The notes below the pieces were generated by a model that was not told where the DNA came from, did no database searches, and saw only the letters and a program-made list of their open reading frames with translations. A DNA stretch of 64,000 nucleotides from Desulfarculales bacterium UBA702 (GTDB taxonomy: Bacteria > Desulfobacterota > Syntrophobacteria > Syntrophobacterales > Syntrophobacteraceae). The position numbers and the translations under genes were made by a program. Shown here piece by piece: positions 9,451 to 17,875 of this stretch (its first letter is position 1; each line of letters opens with the position of its first letter). The stretch lies in NCBI GenBank assembly GCA_002298165.1, contig DBMI01000107.1, positions 815 through 64,814 of the forward strand, read 5' to 3'.

Positions 9451-9555
9451 GGGCTGTTGCCCAAGTAGTTTTTCGAAAAATGCTAAGCAAAATTGGATGG
9501 CGCGAACCTGATGAACGTCATTCCCGCATGCTTCTGGCGGGAATGACGTTGTTGA
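9451..9555. mobile_element. truncated copy (B1) of the GGGCTGTTGCCC element
   Basis: Begins with the terminal repeat GGGCTGTTGCCC and continues with the same left arm as the element at 39764 (TTTTTCGAAAAA, AAGCAAAATTGGATGG). It then shows the central hairpin GTCATTCCCGC...GCGGGAATGAC. The matching right terminal repeat is missing, so this is one arm only. It has no coding capacity. Confidence 0.65.
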
Positions 9556-9605
9556 GTCCATTCCACCTTTAGGTACAATATCCAGGTACGCGTTTCCCGG
9601 AAGAC

Positions 9606-9637
9606 CAAAAAAGGGGAGGAAATAAATCCCTCCCCTT
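9606..9637 (-). terminator. intrinsic terminator of the CxxCH exported protein gene
   Basis: Read on the minus strand, AAGGGGAGG, loop GATTTATT, CCTCCCCTT, then a run of Ts. It lies about 30 bases past the stop codon of the gene at 9669-10367. Confidence 0.85.
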
Positions 9638-9668
9638 CAGACTGCGATGATTTTAGACCAGGACTACT

Positions 9669-10367
9669 TTAGTCGCTGGAACAATCGCCTCTTTCGGGCA
9701 TAACAGTAACCGTGACGTAGGCGGAAGCCTTGCCGCTGGCGTTGGTTACCGTCAACTTGAATACAAGGTTGACCTGCTTTCTGACTTCCGGAGCAAAAAA
9801 GGAGGCCTTCATTCTGTTGGATTTGTGCAGAGACACGAGCGGTCCGGCAGTCTGGTTCCACTGGTAGGTGGCGCCGGCTGTGGAAAGGGAGCCGTCAAGA
9901 TATACGGGCGAATCCGAGTTGACCACCTGGTTTCCGCCGGCATCAGCCGTTGGAGCATTGGTGGGAGCCGGAGTCGGGGCCGGGGTCGGCTTGGGAGTAG
10001 GTGTAGGGGTTGGAGTAGGTGTAGGAGTCGGTGTAGGAGTCGGTGTAGGAGTAGGTGTCGGAGCCGGTGTGGCAGGCTTGCTGCTGACGTTTCCCGGGAA
10101 AGTCCCTGCAGTGATTTCGGCGGCGTTGGTGAATCCATCGCCGTCGCTGTCTTTTGATGCGATAGCCGTTACACTGTGCCCGGCCGCGGCAAAATCAGAT
10201 CCGTAGGGATTCAATGACGGAGCCGAAGTGTGGCACACGCTACAGTTGCCGTCCAGCGACGACGAGGGGTACGCCGAGTTGAACGATGACATGTAAGAGG
10301 AGTTAGCGCTTGCCTGAGTACAAAACCCAAGGACGATCACGGTACCAATTAAAACGATCTTTCTCAT
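9669..10367 (-). CDS. exported CxxCH / calcium-loop protein with (PT)n linker
   Basis: A signal peptide (residues 1-21, ending ASA) targets the protein out of the cytoplasm. A short N-terminal module has one haem-binding motif CSVCH (about residue 42) and a thrombospondin type 3-like calcium loop DSDGDGFTNAAEI (about 73-85), a known pairing in exported proteins of deltaproteobacteria. A long proline-threonine linker, roughly residues 100-137, comes from a near-perfect 6-base repeat at 9970-10072. The C-terminal part (about 140-225) looks like a PKD/Ig-like beta domain (ADAGGNQVV, YLDGSLSTAG). GGAAG precedes the ATG. One haem and an extended arm suggest a surface electron carrier or sensor (inference). 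Confidence 0.75.
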   Translation of the reverse strand: MRKIVLIGTVIVLGFCTQASANSSYMSSFNSAYPSSSLDGNCSVCHTSAPSLNPYGSDFAAAGHSVTAIASKDSDGDGFTNAAEITAGTFPGNVSSKPATPAPTPTPTPTPTPTPTPTPTPTPTPKPTPAPTPAPTNAPTADAGGNQVVNSDSPVYLDGSLSTAGATYQWNQTAGPLVSLHKSNRMKASFFAPEVRKQVNLVFKLTVTNASGKASAYVTVTVMPERGDCSSD

Positions 10368-10852
10368 AAACTTCCTTTCATGTTGGAGCCTATTCCCTGC
10401 CCTTGTAGGGCCGGATCTAAAGGCGGGCCCTTTTTGGCGCCTCAGAGTAAGTGGCTGATCAAGTCAGAAATTTCCAGTGACCCGACCGCCGCTAAAACCG
10501 GCTAAAATCGACTGTAAAGTCCGCCGGTTTTCTTTTCCGGGGAACAAACCTGTTCCGCCTAAGTAGTTTTGAGTGTTGAGGGTTTTTCGGTTCCGGTGCA
10601 CTCCGAACCGAGGTTGTAAAGGTAATCTCTAGAGAACAACTATCGTCAGGGCGGCATTATAGTCGGCGAATGACTCGCGCCCTAATTACAAATAGTTAAT
10701 ATTGCACATCCTTTATGGAATACAATGCTGTTTGGGAAAGTTGGAAGGGCAAGCAATGACATCTTTTTCAGCAGGCGAATTCGCTGTGAGAGTGATCTTC
10801 TTCCTTGCCGCCGGGCATCCACAGGCCTATCTTTCCTCTAGGGAGGAGCAGC
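10368..10852. other. intergenic region between divergent genes
   Basis: 485 bases between the exported protein (minus) and the response regulator (plus). It has short palindromes such as CCGGTTTT/AAAACCGG near 10495-10540, but no open frame with a ribosome site and no RNA motif I recognise. A cyclic-di-GMP riboswitch core was looked for on the minus strand and not found. Confidence 0.4.
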
Positions 10853-11371
10853 ATGGAGACGGGAGAAAAAAGAACTGCATTACTTATGGCGGACGATGAC
10901 GAGGACGATTGCCTTTTGATGGAAGATGCAATTCGCCAGGTCTTTCAGTCGGAAAATTTTCACTGTTTGGGTGATGGCCAGGAACTCATGGATTATCTGT
11001 TTCATAGAGGCTTCTACGAGGACGTTACTCTATTCCCGTTTCCCGATCTGATTTTTCTGGACTTGAACATGCCCAGGAAAGGCGGCCGCGAAACGCTCGC
11101 GGAGATTAGATCTCATCCGGAACTCCGCGGAATTCCCGTAATAATATACACAACGTCTGGAGAACAGCAGGAAATCGAGCAATGCTACAGTCTTGGGGCA
11201 AACTCATATATCATTAAACCAAATTCGTTTGAAAAACTGGTTGAAAGCGTCAGATGCCTGAGGAAATACTGGTTCGAAGTGGCAACTTTGCCTTTTTCAG
11301 AACAGCTCAAGGCCTGTGGTGTCCCTATTCTGCAAGATGCTGAATCTTGTGAGCGTGTGTCCCTGGAATGA
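10853..11371 (+). CDS. single-domain response regulator (Rcp1-like)
   Basis: A stand-alone receiver domain of 172 residues. The acidic pocket is DDDEDD (14-19), the phosphoacceptor is Asp70 in FLDLNMPRKGG, the switch threonine is at 100-101 and the conserved lysine is Lys122 in IIKP. There is no output domain. The ATG at 10853 is chosen over longer in-frame starts because GGGAGGAG sits seven bases before it. Such Rcp1-type regulators are usual partners of histidine kinases with a phytochrome-like SHDLQEPLRKI box, and exactly that kinase follows at 11737. The pair probably forms one phosphorelay (inference). Confidence 0.85.
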   Translation: METGEKRTALLMADDDEDDCLLMEDAIRQVFQSENFHCLGDGQELMDYLFHRGFYEDVTLFPFPDLIFLDLNMPRKGGRETLAEIRSHPELRGIPVIIYTTSGEQQEIEQCYSLGANSYIIKPNSFEKLVESVRCLRKYWFEVATLPFSEQLKACGVPILQDAESCERVSLE

Positions 11372-11515
11372 CAACAAAAAGTAGAAGAGCCCCATCCACC
11401 TTCATTTGGGATCAATTCCCCGCGTGTGCCCTGAAGATCTGATCTAAACTACGACCAGGGGATTTATCAGCATTCCAATCCCATTAGAGAGATCCCCCAT
11501 GTCCAACCCCTTTTC

Positions 11516-11666
11516 GGGCTGTTGCCCAAACCCGCTTATGATCCATCGGGATCTCAGATCGAACATCGTCATTCCCGCAGCGCTTCTGGGCGGGAATGAC
11601 GTTCATCAGGTTAGTGCCATCCTATTTTACTTAGCATTTTTCGAAAAATTATTTAGACAACAGCCC
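11516..11666. mobile_element. GGGCTGTTGCCC element, copy B2 (reverse orientation)
   Basis: 151 bases bounded by GGGCTGTTGCCC and the inverse ACAACAGCCC. Its left part is the reverse complement of the right part of the copy at 39764-39993 (GATCTCAG, AACATCGTCATTCCCGC), and its right part mirrors that copy's left arm. The core is a GTCATTCCCGC...GCGGGAATGAC palindrome. TTTT flanks both sides, compatible with a 4-base target duplication. It carries no open frame and would need a transposase in trans. The remainder of 11372-11736 is unremarkable apart from the promoter that follows. Confidence 0.7.
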
Positions 11667-11669
11667 TTT

Positions 11670-11697
11670 TTGAGCTGATCATTGAGCTGGTTATAAT
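11670..11697 (+). promoter_or_regulatory. sigma-70-type promoter of the histidine kinase gene
   Basis: TTGAGC, 16-base spacer, TATAAT (perfect -10). The -35 begins only four bases after the end of the B2 element, and the kinase ATG is 40 bases past the -10. Confidence 0.5.
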
Positions 11698-11736
11698 TAA
11701 TGTATGTTGCATCATTGACTCAGAAGGATTTCAATT

Positions 11737-14463
11737 ATGACAGACAAAGCTTTCCGAGTTCGAAGGTATATCTTTGCAGTATTTGCCGTATTGATCGCTG
11801 CGATCCTGCGAGCCGCGATTGGACATTTCGGTGTGCGCATTCCTTTCGTGACATTTTATCCCGCTGTGATGATAGCAGCCATTTATGGGGGAATGCGGGT
11901 TGGACTGTTAGCAACCGGTCTCTCCGCGTTAATGGTCGCCACTTTTTGGCTCGAACCGGCAGGACCGTGGGTTTCCGACCCTGCTGACTTGATTATCCTG
12001 ACCATTTTTATCACTACCTGCATAATGCTTTCCTATACCTCGGAGTTGATGTACCGCGCGCTGACACGAGCCAAGGAAGCGGAAGCACAGGTAAAATTGG
12101 CCGCCGAACGTGAGAGGGCGGCCATTGTCATCCAGGAAAACGAAGAGCGGCTACGGCTTGCAATTGAATCTGGAAATTTGGGAACCTGGGACTTTAATCC
12201 GCAAACCGGCGAGATCAACTGGTCGGATCGATGTAAGGAAATGTTTGGGCTGCCTCCTGTGGCCAATATTGATTACCAAATTTTTATGGACCATGTTCAT
12301 CCCGAAGACCGGCAGCAAGTCCAAGATGCCGAAAAAGCAGCGATGGACCATTTCGGCAATGGACGACTAAATATCGAGTTCCGCTCCAAGTGGCCTGACG
12401 GTACCGAGCGATGGCTCGCCTCGACAGCCAAGGTTTTCTTCTCCGATGCCAATGGGCGGCCAAAAGCCGTGCGAATGATCGGTACCCTGGCTGACATAAC
12501 CGGGCGCAGGGAAATCGAGGATGCTCTTCGTGAAAGTGAACAGCGGTTTCGTGTCATGGCGAACACTATCCCTCAGCTCGCCTGGATCGCAAAGGCCGAC
12601 GGACACATTTACTGGTACAACCAACGCTGGTACGAGTACACGGGAACCACGCCCGAGCAAATGGAAGGCTGGGGCTGGACGAGCGTCCATGATCCCCATG
12701 CTTTGCCTGGAGTTCTTGAGCGCTGGAAAGAATCCATCGTTACCGGCAAACCTTTCGACATGACCTTCCCATTGCGGGGGGCTGACGGAAAGTTCCGCCA
12801 GTTTCTAACCCGCGTGCAGCCGGTCAAAAATGCCGATGGTGAAGTAATCCAATGGTGCGGAACCAATACCGATGTTACCGAGCGCATGCGGCTTGAACAG
12901 GAGCTGCATGAGAATCAATCGAGGCTTGACCTTGCGCTGCGATCCGCTCAAATGGGAGTATGGCATTTCGATATAGTTGAAAACAGACGTGTTTTTGATG
13001 ATCAGGTTTGTCATCTGCTCGGAATCGACAGCGAGAAGTTTACTGGCACCGCCGAAGAATTCTTTAATGTCATTCATCGTGACGACCATCAAAAGATCCG
13101 TGATGCTCTGGCACGGGCAATCCACCATCACGCGCAATATGAAACGGAGTATAGGGCGATATGGCCGGATGAAAGTATCCATTATATCAATGCCAGGGGT
13201 AGTGTGGTCTTTGATGATAAGGGACATCCGGTGAGGCTAAATGGAATTATTTGGGACATCAGCGACCGTAAACAGATGGAAGAGGACCTGCGCAAATCAC
13301 GTGATGAGCTTGAGTTGCATGTTCGGGAGCGCACGGCGGAGTTGCAGGAAGCCAACAAGATACTGAGGGGTCAGGCTGCCCTGCTTGAGATGGCCCACGA
13401 TGCAATTTTGGTCCGGGATAAAGAGGGTAAAATCACTTTCTGGAATTCGGGCGCCACTCGAACATATGGGTTTTCCAAAGATGAGTCCATCGGCAGAGTC
13501 ACCCATGAGCTATTGCGGACACGATTTCCTGAGCCGCTTACTCAAATAGAGGAGCAAATAGCGAAGTATGGGGCGTGGGAAGGAGAACTTTCGCACACTA
13601 CCTCCAGAGGGGATGAGATCATTGTCGAAAGCCGATGGGCTTTGCAGTCAGATATCGATGGCAAACCAATAGGGATTCTTGAGATCAACCGGGATGTTAC
13701 GGAACGAAAGAGGGCTGAGGAAGCCCTGAGATCCAATATGGAAAGATTGGAAATAATAAACTCAGAGCTTCAGGAGTTCGCTTTCGTGGCTTCCCACGAC
13801 CTCCAGGAGCCTTTGCGAAAGATACAGACTTTCTGCGATCTGACGAAGCAAAGATGCGCTACGTCGCTGGACCTTGCCGGGCAGGATTACATTGAGCGAA
13901 TCATCAATTCCGCGGCGAGGATGCGCCAGCTTTTAGACGATTTGCTGCAATACTCACGAATCGCAGCCAGCCCGCAGCCTTTCAGGCGGGTGGATCTCGG
14001 AAAGGTCTTGCGGGAAGCAGTTGAAGTTTTCGAGCAGAAGATCAAGGAGACCGGAGCAGTATTCGAAATTAAAGATATGCCGAAAATAGAGATGGACGAG
14101 AGTCAGATGGTTCGTCTTTTCCAGAACTTGATTGGAAACGCTCTGAAGTTCAGAGGGGAAGCAAGACCACATATCCTGGTATCCGCTGCATGCAGTGGAA
14201 ATAACCTTTGCGACATAATTGTGAAAGACAACGGGATCGGTTTTGATCAGATCTATGCCGAGCGTATTTTTAAGCCTTTTCAGCGCCTCCACGGTCGCAA
14301 CCAATATGAGGGAACCGGAATAGGCCTGGCAATCTGCCGCAAAATAGCAGAGCGGCATGGAGGGACTATCCGTGCGGAGAGTGAGCCGGGAAAGGGCTCG
14401 ACTTTCATATTGAGTCTGCCTGAGAAACAAATGGAAAAGGAGGTAAAGGCGGCCCGGGGATAG
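11737..14463 (+). CDS. membrane sensor histidine kinase with multiple PAS domains
   Basis: The N-terminal 110 residues hold several hydrophobic helices of the DUF4118 type, the membrane module known from KdpD-like sensors. Three or four PAS/PAC units follow, marked by repeated DITGR, DVTER, DISDRK and DVTERKR ends near residues 250, 385, 510 and 660, with a coiled segment ELHVRERTAELQEANK before the last. The kinase core has the phosphoacceptor His687 in ASHDLQEPLRKI. The N box is LFQNLIGNALKF and the ATP lid includes DNGIGFD and GTGIGLAI. There is no receiver domain. AAGGA precedes the ATG. The natural partner is the Rcp1-like regulator just upstream; the signal is unknown. Confidence 0.88.
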   Translation: MTDKAFRVRRYIFAVFAVLIAAILRAAIGHFGVRIPFVTFYPAVMIAAIYGGMRVGLLATGLSALMVATFWLEPAGPWVSDPADLIILTIFITTCIMLSYTSELMYRALTRAKEAEAQVKLAAERERAAIVIQENEERLRLAIESGNLGTWDFNPQTGEINWSDRCKEMFGLPPVANIDYQIFMDHVHPEDRQQVQDAEKAAMDHFGNGRLNIEFRSKWPDGTERWLASTAKVFFSDANGRPKAVRMIGTLADITGRREIEDALRESEQRFRVMANTIPQLAWIAKADGHIYWYNQRWYEYTGTTPEQMEGWGWTSVHDPHALPGVLERWKESIVTGKPFDMTFPLRGADGKFRQFLTRVQPVKNADGEVIQWCGTNTDVTERMRLEQELHENQSRLDLALRSAQMGVWHFDIVENRRVFDDQVCHLLGIDSEKFTGTAEEFFNVIHRDDHQKIRDALARAIHHHAQYETEYRAIWPDESIHYINARGSVVFDDKGHPVRLNGIIWDISDRKQMEEDLRKSRDELELHVRERTAELQEANKILRGQAALLEMAHDAILVRDKEGKITFWNSGATRTYGFSKDESIGRVTHELLRTRFPEPLTQIEEQIAKYGAWEGELSHTTSRGDEIIVESRWALQSDIDGKPIGILEINRDVTERKRAEEALRSNMERLEIINSELQEFAFVASHDLQEPLRKIQTFCDLTKQRCATSLDLAGQDYIERIINSAARMRQLLDDLLQYSRIAASPQPFRRVDLGKVLREAVEVFEQKIKETGAVFEIKDMPKIEMDESQMVRLFQNLIGNALKFRGEARPHILVSAACSGNNLCDIIVKDNGIGFDQIYAERIFKPFQRLHGRNQYEGTGIGLAICRKIAERHGGTIRAESEPGKGSTFILSLPEKQMEKEVKAARG

Positions 14464-14609
14464 AGGCCTTCGGCCCGCCCTCTTTCATATTTAATGATCA
14501 GCGGAATCGGTTTCAAAGCCTTCTCGGATCGCATGATCGTTGGGAATGGACGTTGTACATCGGAATCATTTCGCGACCTTTATCTTTCGATTACCGGTTT
14601 GTTTCCCTG

Positions 14610-14637
14610 TTGACTTGGCCTGCTGTTTTGGTATGAT
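14610..14637 (+). promoter_or_regulatory. promoter of the tRNA-Arg/tRNA-Lys operon
   Basis: TTGACT, 16-base spacer, TATGAT. The first tRNA begins 17 bases past the -10, the usual spacing for a stable RNA promoter. It accounts for both tRNAs, which end at one terminator. Confidence 0.7.
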
Positions 14638-14653
14638 GGTGGTTCTGCCTGGA

Positions 14654-14730
14654 GCGCCCGTAGCTCAGTTGGATAGAGCGTCGGACTTCGAATCCGCAGG
14701 TCGCAGGTTCGATTCCTGCCGGGCGTACCA
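14654..14730 (+). tRNA. tRNA-Arg (anticodon TCG)
   Basis: Complete cloverleaf. Acceptor GCGCCCG pairs with CGGGCGT (one G-U), the D arm is GCTC...GAGC, the anticodon loop is CTTCGAA and the T arm is GCAGG-TTCGATT-CCTGC. CCA is encoded. The anticodon TCG (UCG in the RNA) reads CGA and, if modified, CGG codons. Confidence 0.95.
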
Positions 14731-14753
14731 AGTACGTTCTAAATTCCCAATCC

Positions 14754-14825
14754 GGGCCGCTAGCTCAACGGTAGAGCAGCTGACTCTTAATCAGGAGGTT
14801 CGGGGTTCGAGACCCTGGCGGCCCA
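14754..14825 (+). tRNA. tRNA-Lys (anticodon CTT)
   Basis: Acceptor GGGCCGC pairs with GCGGCCC, the D arm is GCTC...GAGC, and the anticodon loop CTCTTAA gives anticodon CTT for AAG codons. The T loop is TTCGAGA. The 3' end is A followed by TTA, so CCA is not encoded, unlike the tRNA-Arg 23 bases upstream. Confidence 0.93.
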
Positions 14826-14833
14826 TTAATTAA

Positions 14834-14859
14834 GCCCTCGGTAACACGAGGGTTTTTTT
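14834..14859 (+). terminator. intrinsic terminator after tRNA-Lys
   Basis: CCCTCG, loop GTAACA, CGAGGG, then seven Ts. It ends the two-tRNA transcript. Confidence 0.9.
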
Positions 14860-15026
14860 ATTTATGCACGCAATTTCATCTAGCATGACGCTAAAACGGC
14901 ATCCTAGGCGATGATTGGTTTAATATGTCGTAGATATTGGGAAATTTCGATTTGATCCCGGGATGACACCCCAATGAACGGGAAACGCGAGTCAGACTTT
15001 TTCATCGAAGATGTCATTACTGGCAG

Positions 15027-15165
15027 GTGGCACGGATACCCCTACATCAAAGATCCTGCGCTCCATTGCTTTCCTAAACCGAGGTTCGGCTGCAAGCCTC
15101 TTGCCGCTGCGCGCCCGGATAATCACATGTCCGGGCCATGATCCAGGGGTTATCTGTGCCACCCC
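15027..15165. repeat. inverted pair of the TATCCGTGCCACC repeat
   Basis: GGTGGCACGGATACCCCT near 15027 and AGGGGTTATCTGTGCCACC near 15144 are inverted copies about 100 bases apart. A CCCGGATAATCACATGTCCGGG palindrome lies between them at about 15115-15136. The same core also appears at 16611-16640 and 44978-45022. The stretch 14860-15177 contains nothing else I can support. Confidence 0.5.
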
Positions 15166-15177
15166 CGGCCCGCCGTT

Positions 15178-15870
15178 TCAATACACTCTTTTTAGGTTGA
15201 GGTCGGATAACCTAAGAAGAAACCAGCCTATAGCCCTGAGATTTCTATTCACCTCATGGCTGGCATCTTTATCGATGCAACAAGGCCAACCTTCCTTCTC
15301 CCTGTACCTGTCGTACCAGCGGGCATCCTCAGGTGAAGGCCAAGGCAATTCTCCGGGCGAAAGTCGCCTGATAAAGTGATATCTTCCGTTCTCCACTGCC
15401 TCCAGTATCCATGCAGAGCCATCAAGCATGTCACGTTCAATTTCCACCGCGCCGACAGCAGGCAGCTCCCAAAAATCAAGTGCATTGAACAGATTCACAA
15501 AACCGTCCCATTGCTCATTTGTCAAATTCTTCTTTTGGTCCACTTCCAATTTAGAAAGCCGCGCCGAGTCACCTTGTTTAATCGACAGGACATACCCCGC
15601 TTTGGTGCTGTCCAGCCTCAAGACAACAGGTTCGTCTCTTGAACGTATGTAAGTGAATCGGTAAGAGACCGCGTTGACATCTTCGGACATTGTCCATAAG
15701 GCCCGCTCGCCCATGGATTCAAGTGTTTTAGAGTAGAAGCCCAGTTCATGCTCCTTCACCTGAACAGGAACTTGTAGGTTATCGGGCAAAATCCCAGCCA
15801 GAAGTGAGCTGTTGGAAACGAGTGTTACAAAAAAAATCAAAGTCGGTATCATCCGGCACCCCATGGTCAT
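15178..15870 (-). CDS. exported protein of unknown function
   Basis: 230 residues with a hydrophobic N-terminus (about residues 8-25, IPTLIFFVTLVSNSSLLAG) that looks like a signal peptide. No catalytic motif is recognised. The mature part has a beta-rich segment (VLRLDSTKAGYVLSIKQG) and then a tryptophan-rich region with the pattern WDGF..LF..LDFWELPA ... DGSAWILEAVENGRYHFIRR. Similar patterns occur in small uncharacterised proteins of many bacteria (from memory, unverified). AAGGAG lies six bases before the ATG. It sits among dispersed repeats between the tRNA pair and hydE, so it may be a recent arrival. Confidence 0.7.
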   Translation of the reverse strand: MTMGCRMIPTLIFFVTLVSNSSLLAGILPDNLQVPVQVKEHELGFYSKTLESMGERALWTMSEDVNAVSYRFTYIRSRDEPVVLRLDSTKAGYVLSIKQGDSARLSKLEVDQKKNLTNEQWDGFVNLFNALDFWELPAVGAVEIERDMLDGSAWILEAVENGRYHFIRRLSPGELPWPSPEDARWYDRYREKEGWPCCIDKDASHEVNRNLRAIGWFLLRLSDLNLKRVY

Positions 15871-16016
15871 CGTTTCTCCTTAGCATACGGGTGGATATAG
15901 ATTGCACAATAATGTCAGCAGGGTCATTGTTCTCTGGGTGCTTTTCGGTGCCTCCTGCGCTACGCGCCCGGAAATAATTCCGGGCTACCCGCTTTGTGGG
16001 TGACCTGCCCCTGATC

Positions 16017-16562
16017 TCAATCAGTTTTGATCATAAATTTTATAGCGTTGGACTTAACCCTGCCAACCCATAGCGGAATATCTTCAAATTGACCCAACTT
16101 GTTTATGAATTCCAAATTTAAAAAATAGTATCCATTTTCTCTGGGCATGTGATAGATGGGTTCCATCACCAAAAAGCTTCTTGTATAAAACTCTCCAGGT
16201 TCTATTCTAATGAGTTGATCTCTCCCAACTGTCTTATATGAAATAATAGCATTGAGTCGAAAATCGGTCGCCTTACCATCTTTTCTAACCAAATATGGAT
16301 TTATCTCCATCACTGGATATAAATAGATCGGTGTCCCTGAATTGTTTTTAAATTGACACTCAACCTTAATTGACTCGCCTGGCAGATAAGAATACGAATC
16401 AAGGATTATGGAAAATGAAAGCGTATCTATAAGGCCTTGATTTTTATTAGAAGGGAGTGCAGGATCTTTCAGCATTAATAACGCTACTCCGATTGAGAAG
16501 AAGCAAACTTTCCACTTATAATTTGTCATTTTAGAAAACATATGTTTTACCATTCTCCCCAA
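16017..16562 (-). CDS. AT-rich exported protein of unknown function
   Basis: About 175-181 residues. A signal-like hydrophobic stretch (VCFFSIGVALLML) near the N-terminus is followed by a likely Ig-like beta domain: DSYSYLPGESIKVECQFKNN, then PIYLYPVM, then EPGEFYTRSFLVMEP. This layout resembles small exported domains such as BsuPI-type proteins, but the resemblance is weak. Base composition is clearly lower in GC than every neighbour, and lysine and asparagine codons are frequent, pointing to horizontal acquisition. The frame opens with TTG at 16562; the ATG at 16553 or 16541 may be the real start, as GGGGAG lies just upstream of both. Confidence 0.6.
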   Translation of the reverse strand: MGRMVKHMFSKMTNYKWKVCFFSIGVALLMLKDPALPSNKNQGLIDTLSFSIILDSYSYLPGESIKVECQFKNNSGTPIYLYPVMEINPYLVRKDGKATDFRLNAIISYKTVGRDQLIRIEPGEFYTRSFLVMEPIYHMPRENGYYFLNLEFINKLGQFEDIPLWVGRVKSNAIKFMIKTD

Positions 16563-16610
16563 GCAGGGTATCCGTTTGGGACTGCATAACTGTTATAATT
16601 CTGAACGAAT

Positions 16611-16640
16611 CCACGGGTTATCCGTGCCACCTACCTGTCC
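16611..16640. repeat. TATCCGTGCCACC repeat, single copy
   Basis: GGTTATCCGTGCCACCT at 16616 matches the cores at 15027-15165 and 44978-45022. With the copies near 15.1 kb it brackets the two exported proteins of unknown function. It could mark the edge of an inserted block. Confidence 0.45.
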
Positions 16641-16772
16641 CTTCTAATTTCGTCAGCCACACAGGCATTCGTAGAAAAACCGGGGCAAATTCTGGGGAAA
16701 AGGCTAATCGTTGCTCTGGCGAACAGGCGGGCGCGTAGACTCCTCCCGGCCACTTGCTCCAGATAAATCTAT

Positions 16773-17843
16773 TCAGGGCGCTCCATCCCGAGGACTCCTA
16801 CAGCGGGGGGCTTTCACTACATCACCGCGGTCAGTGCCAATGGTACGGTTCAGGGAGGCAATCCTGGATGCGGCACAGGCATAGCAGTGACCGGCATCTT
16901 CATCCAGACATATCTTGTTGGGATAGAGTTCATATAGCTGCCGCACCCTGGCGGGAGTAATATTGGGCATCATCACGTTTGCCCCCGCTTGCAGGGCTTT
17001 TTCCCTGCCGGAGGGGTCCAGACTGCCCATTGCGGTGGTTGCGGGGATGTGGGCAAATGGAAAAACCAGCCTCAAGACGGCAACAAGCCGCAGGGCCTGA
17101 CTCAGCGTGCCGCCTCTCTCATGCTTTAAGGGAGTCTCGGGATGAGGTATGAAAGGTCCTATTCCAATCATCTCCACACCCAGTTTATGCATCCAGACCA
17201 CATCTCCGGCCAGGCTCCATGCATCCTGTCCCGGAAGTCCCACCAGGATACCGCTTCCAAGCTGGTACCCGAGTTCCTTCAGTACAAGCAGGCATTGCTT
17301 TCTTTGATGGAGTTCGTCATCGGGGTGCACATTTCTAAAGATTTTTTCATCGGTAGTCTCGATTCTGAGAAGATACCGGTCCGCACCCGCTTCCTTCCAC
17401 CTTGAGTATGTAATCTCGTCACGCTCTCCAAGGCTCAAGGTTATGGCAAGTTCTGTCCTTGATTTTATCTCCCGGATGATATCAGCCATGGAATCCGCAC
17501 TGTAGTACAAATCCTCGCCAGACTGGAGAACGACGGTCTTATATCCGATCTGTTCGGCCCAGACAGCGGCTTCCACTATTTCCTGGCGCGTCAGCCGGTA
17601 TCTTGAGAGTTTTAAATTTTCCCTTCTCAAACCACAGTACCGGCAATTTTTCCGGCAATGGTTCGAAAATTCAACAAGGCCCCTTAGATGAACAGCCTGT
17701 CCCATCTGCTCTGATCTCAAGCTGTCAGCCGCGCAAAAAAGACGGTGCTCTTCCTCCCCTTGGGCTTCGAGAAGCGGGACAAGCCATTCGGCGGAGGGTC
17801 TTTGGCGGTTTAGGGCGGCTTCAAGGGCCTCGGTGAAGTTCAT
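16773..17843 (-). CDS. hydE: [FeFe] hydrogenase H-cluster radical SAM maturase HydE
   Basis: One of the three maturases that build the 2Fe subcluster of [FeFe] hydrogenases; HydE acts on the cysteine-iron-CO-cyanide synthon made by HydG. The radical SAM motif is HCRKNCRYC, about residues 62-70 from the ATG. LSLGERDEITY, LRIETTDEKIF and VGLPGQD are the conserved barrel blocks. The ATG at 17843 gives 356 residues; a TTG at 17867 is also in frame, and neither has a strong ribosome site. Last gene of the operon, 32 bases after the PP2C phosphatase gene and separated from hydG and hydF by the sensory hydrogenase genes. The last 20 residues are divergent. Confidence 0.93.
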   Translation of the reverse strand: MNFTEALEAALNRQRPSAEWLVPLLEAQGEEEHRLFCAADSLRSEQMGQAVHLRGLVEFSNHCRKNCRYCGLRRENLKLSRYRLTRQEIVEAAVWAEQIGYKTVVLQSGEDLYYSADSMADIIREIKSRTELAITLSLGERDEITYSRWKEAGADRYLLRIETTDEKIFRNVHPDDELHQRKQCLLVLKELGYQLGSGILVGLPGQDAWSLAGDVVWMHKLGVEMIGIGPFIPHPETPLKHERGGTLSQALRLVAVLRLVFPFAHIPATTAMGSLDPSGREKALQAGANVMMPNITPARVRQLYELYPNKICLDEDAGHCYACAASRIASLNRTIGTDRGDVVKAPRCRSPRDGAP

Positions 17844-17875
17844 GTCAATCCAAGCAGATTTTTCCAAATACTTAG

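Noticed and set aside
9970..10072. CRISPR-like or regulatory tandem repeat.
   Set aside because: The 6-base repeat is in frame and encodes the Pro-Thr linker; there are no spacers.
10380..10470. Cyclic-di-GMP (GEMM) riboswitch upstream of the exported CxxCH gene.
   Set aside because: The GGCGC and GGGCCC stretches suggested it, but the conserved core and the tetraloop-receptor pattern are absent.
14464..14500. Terminator after the histidine kinase.
   Set aside because: AGAGGCC-ttc-GGCC...CTCT can fold only with a bulge and has just three Ts; too weak to list.
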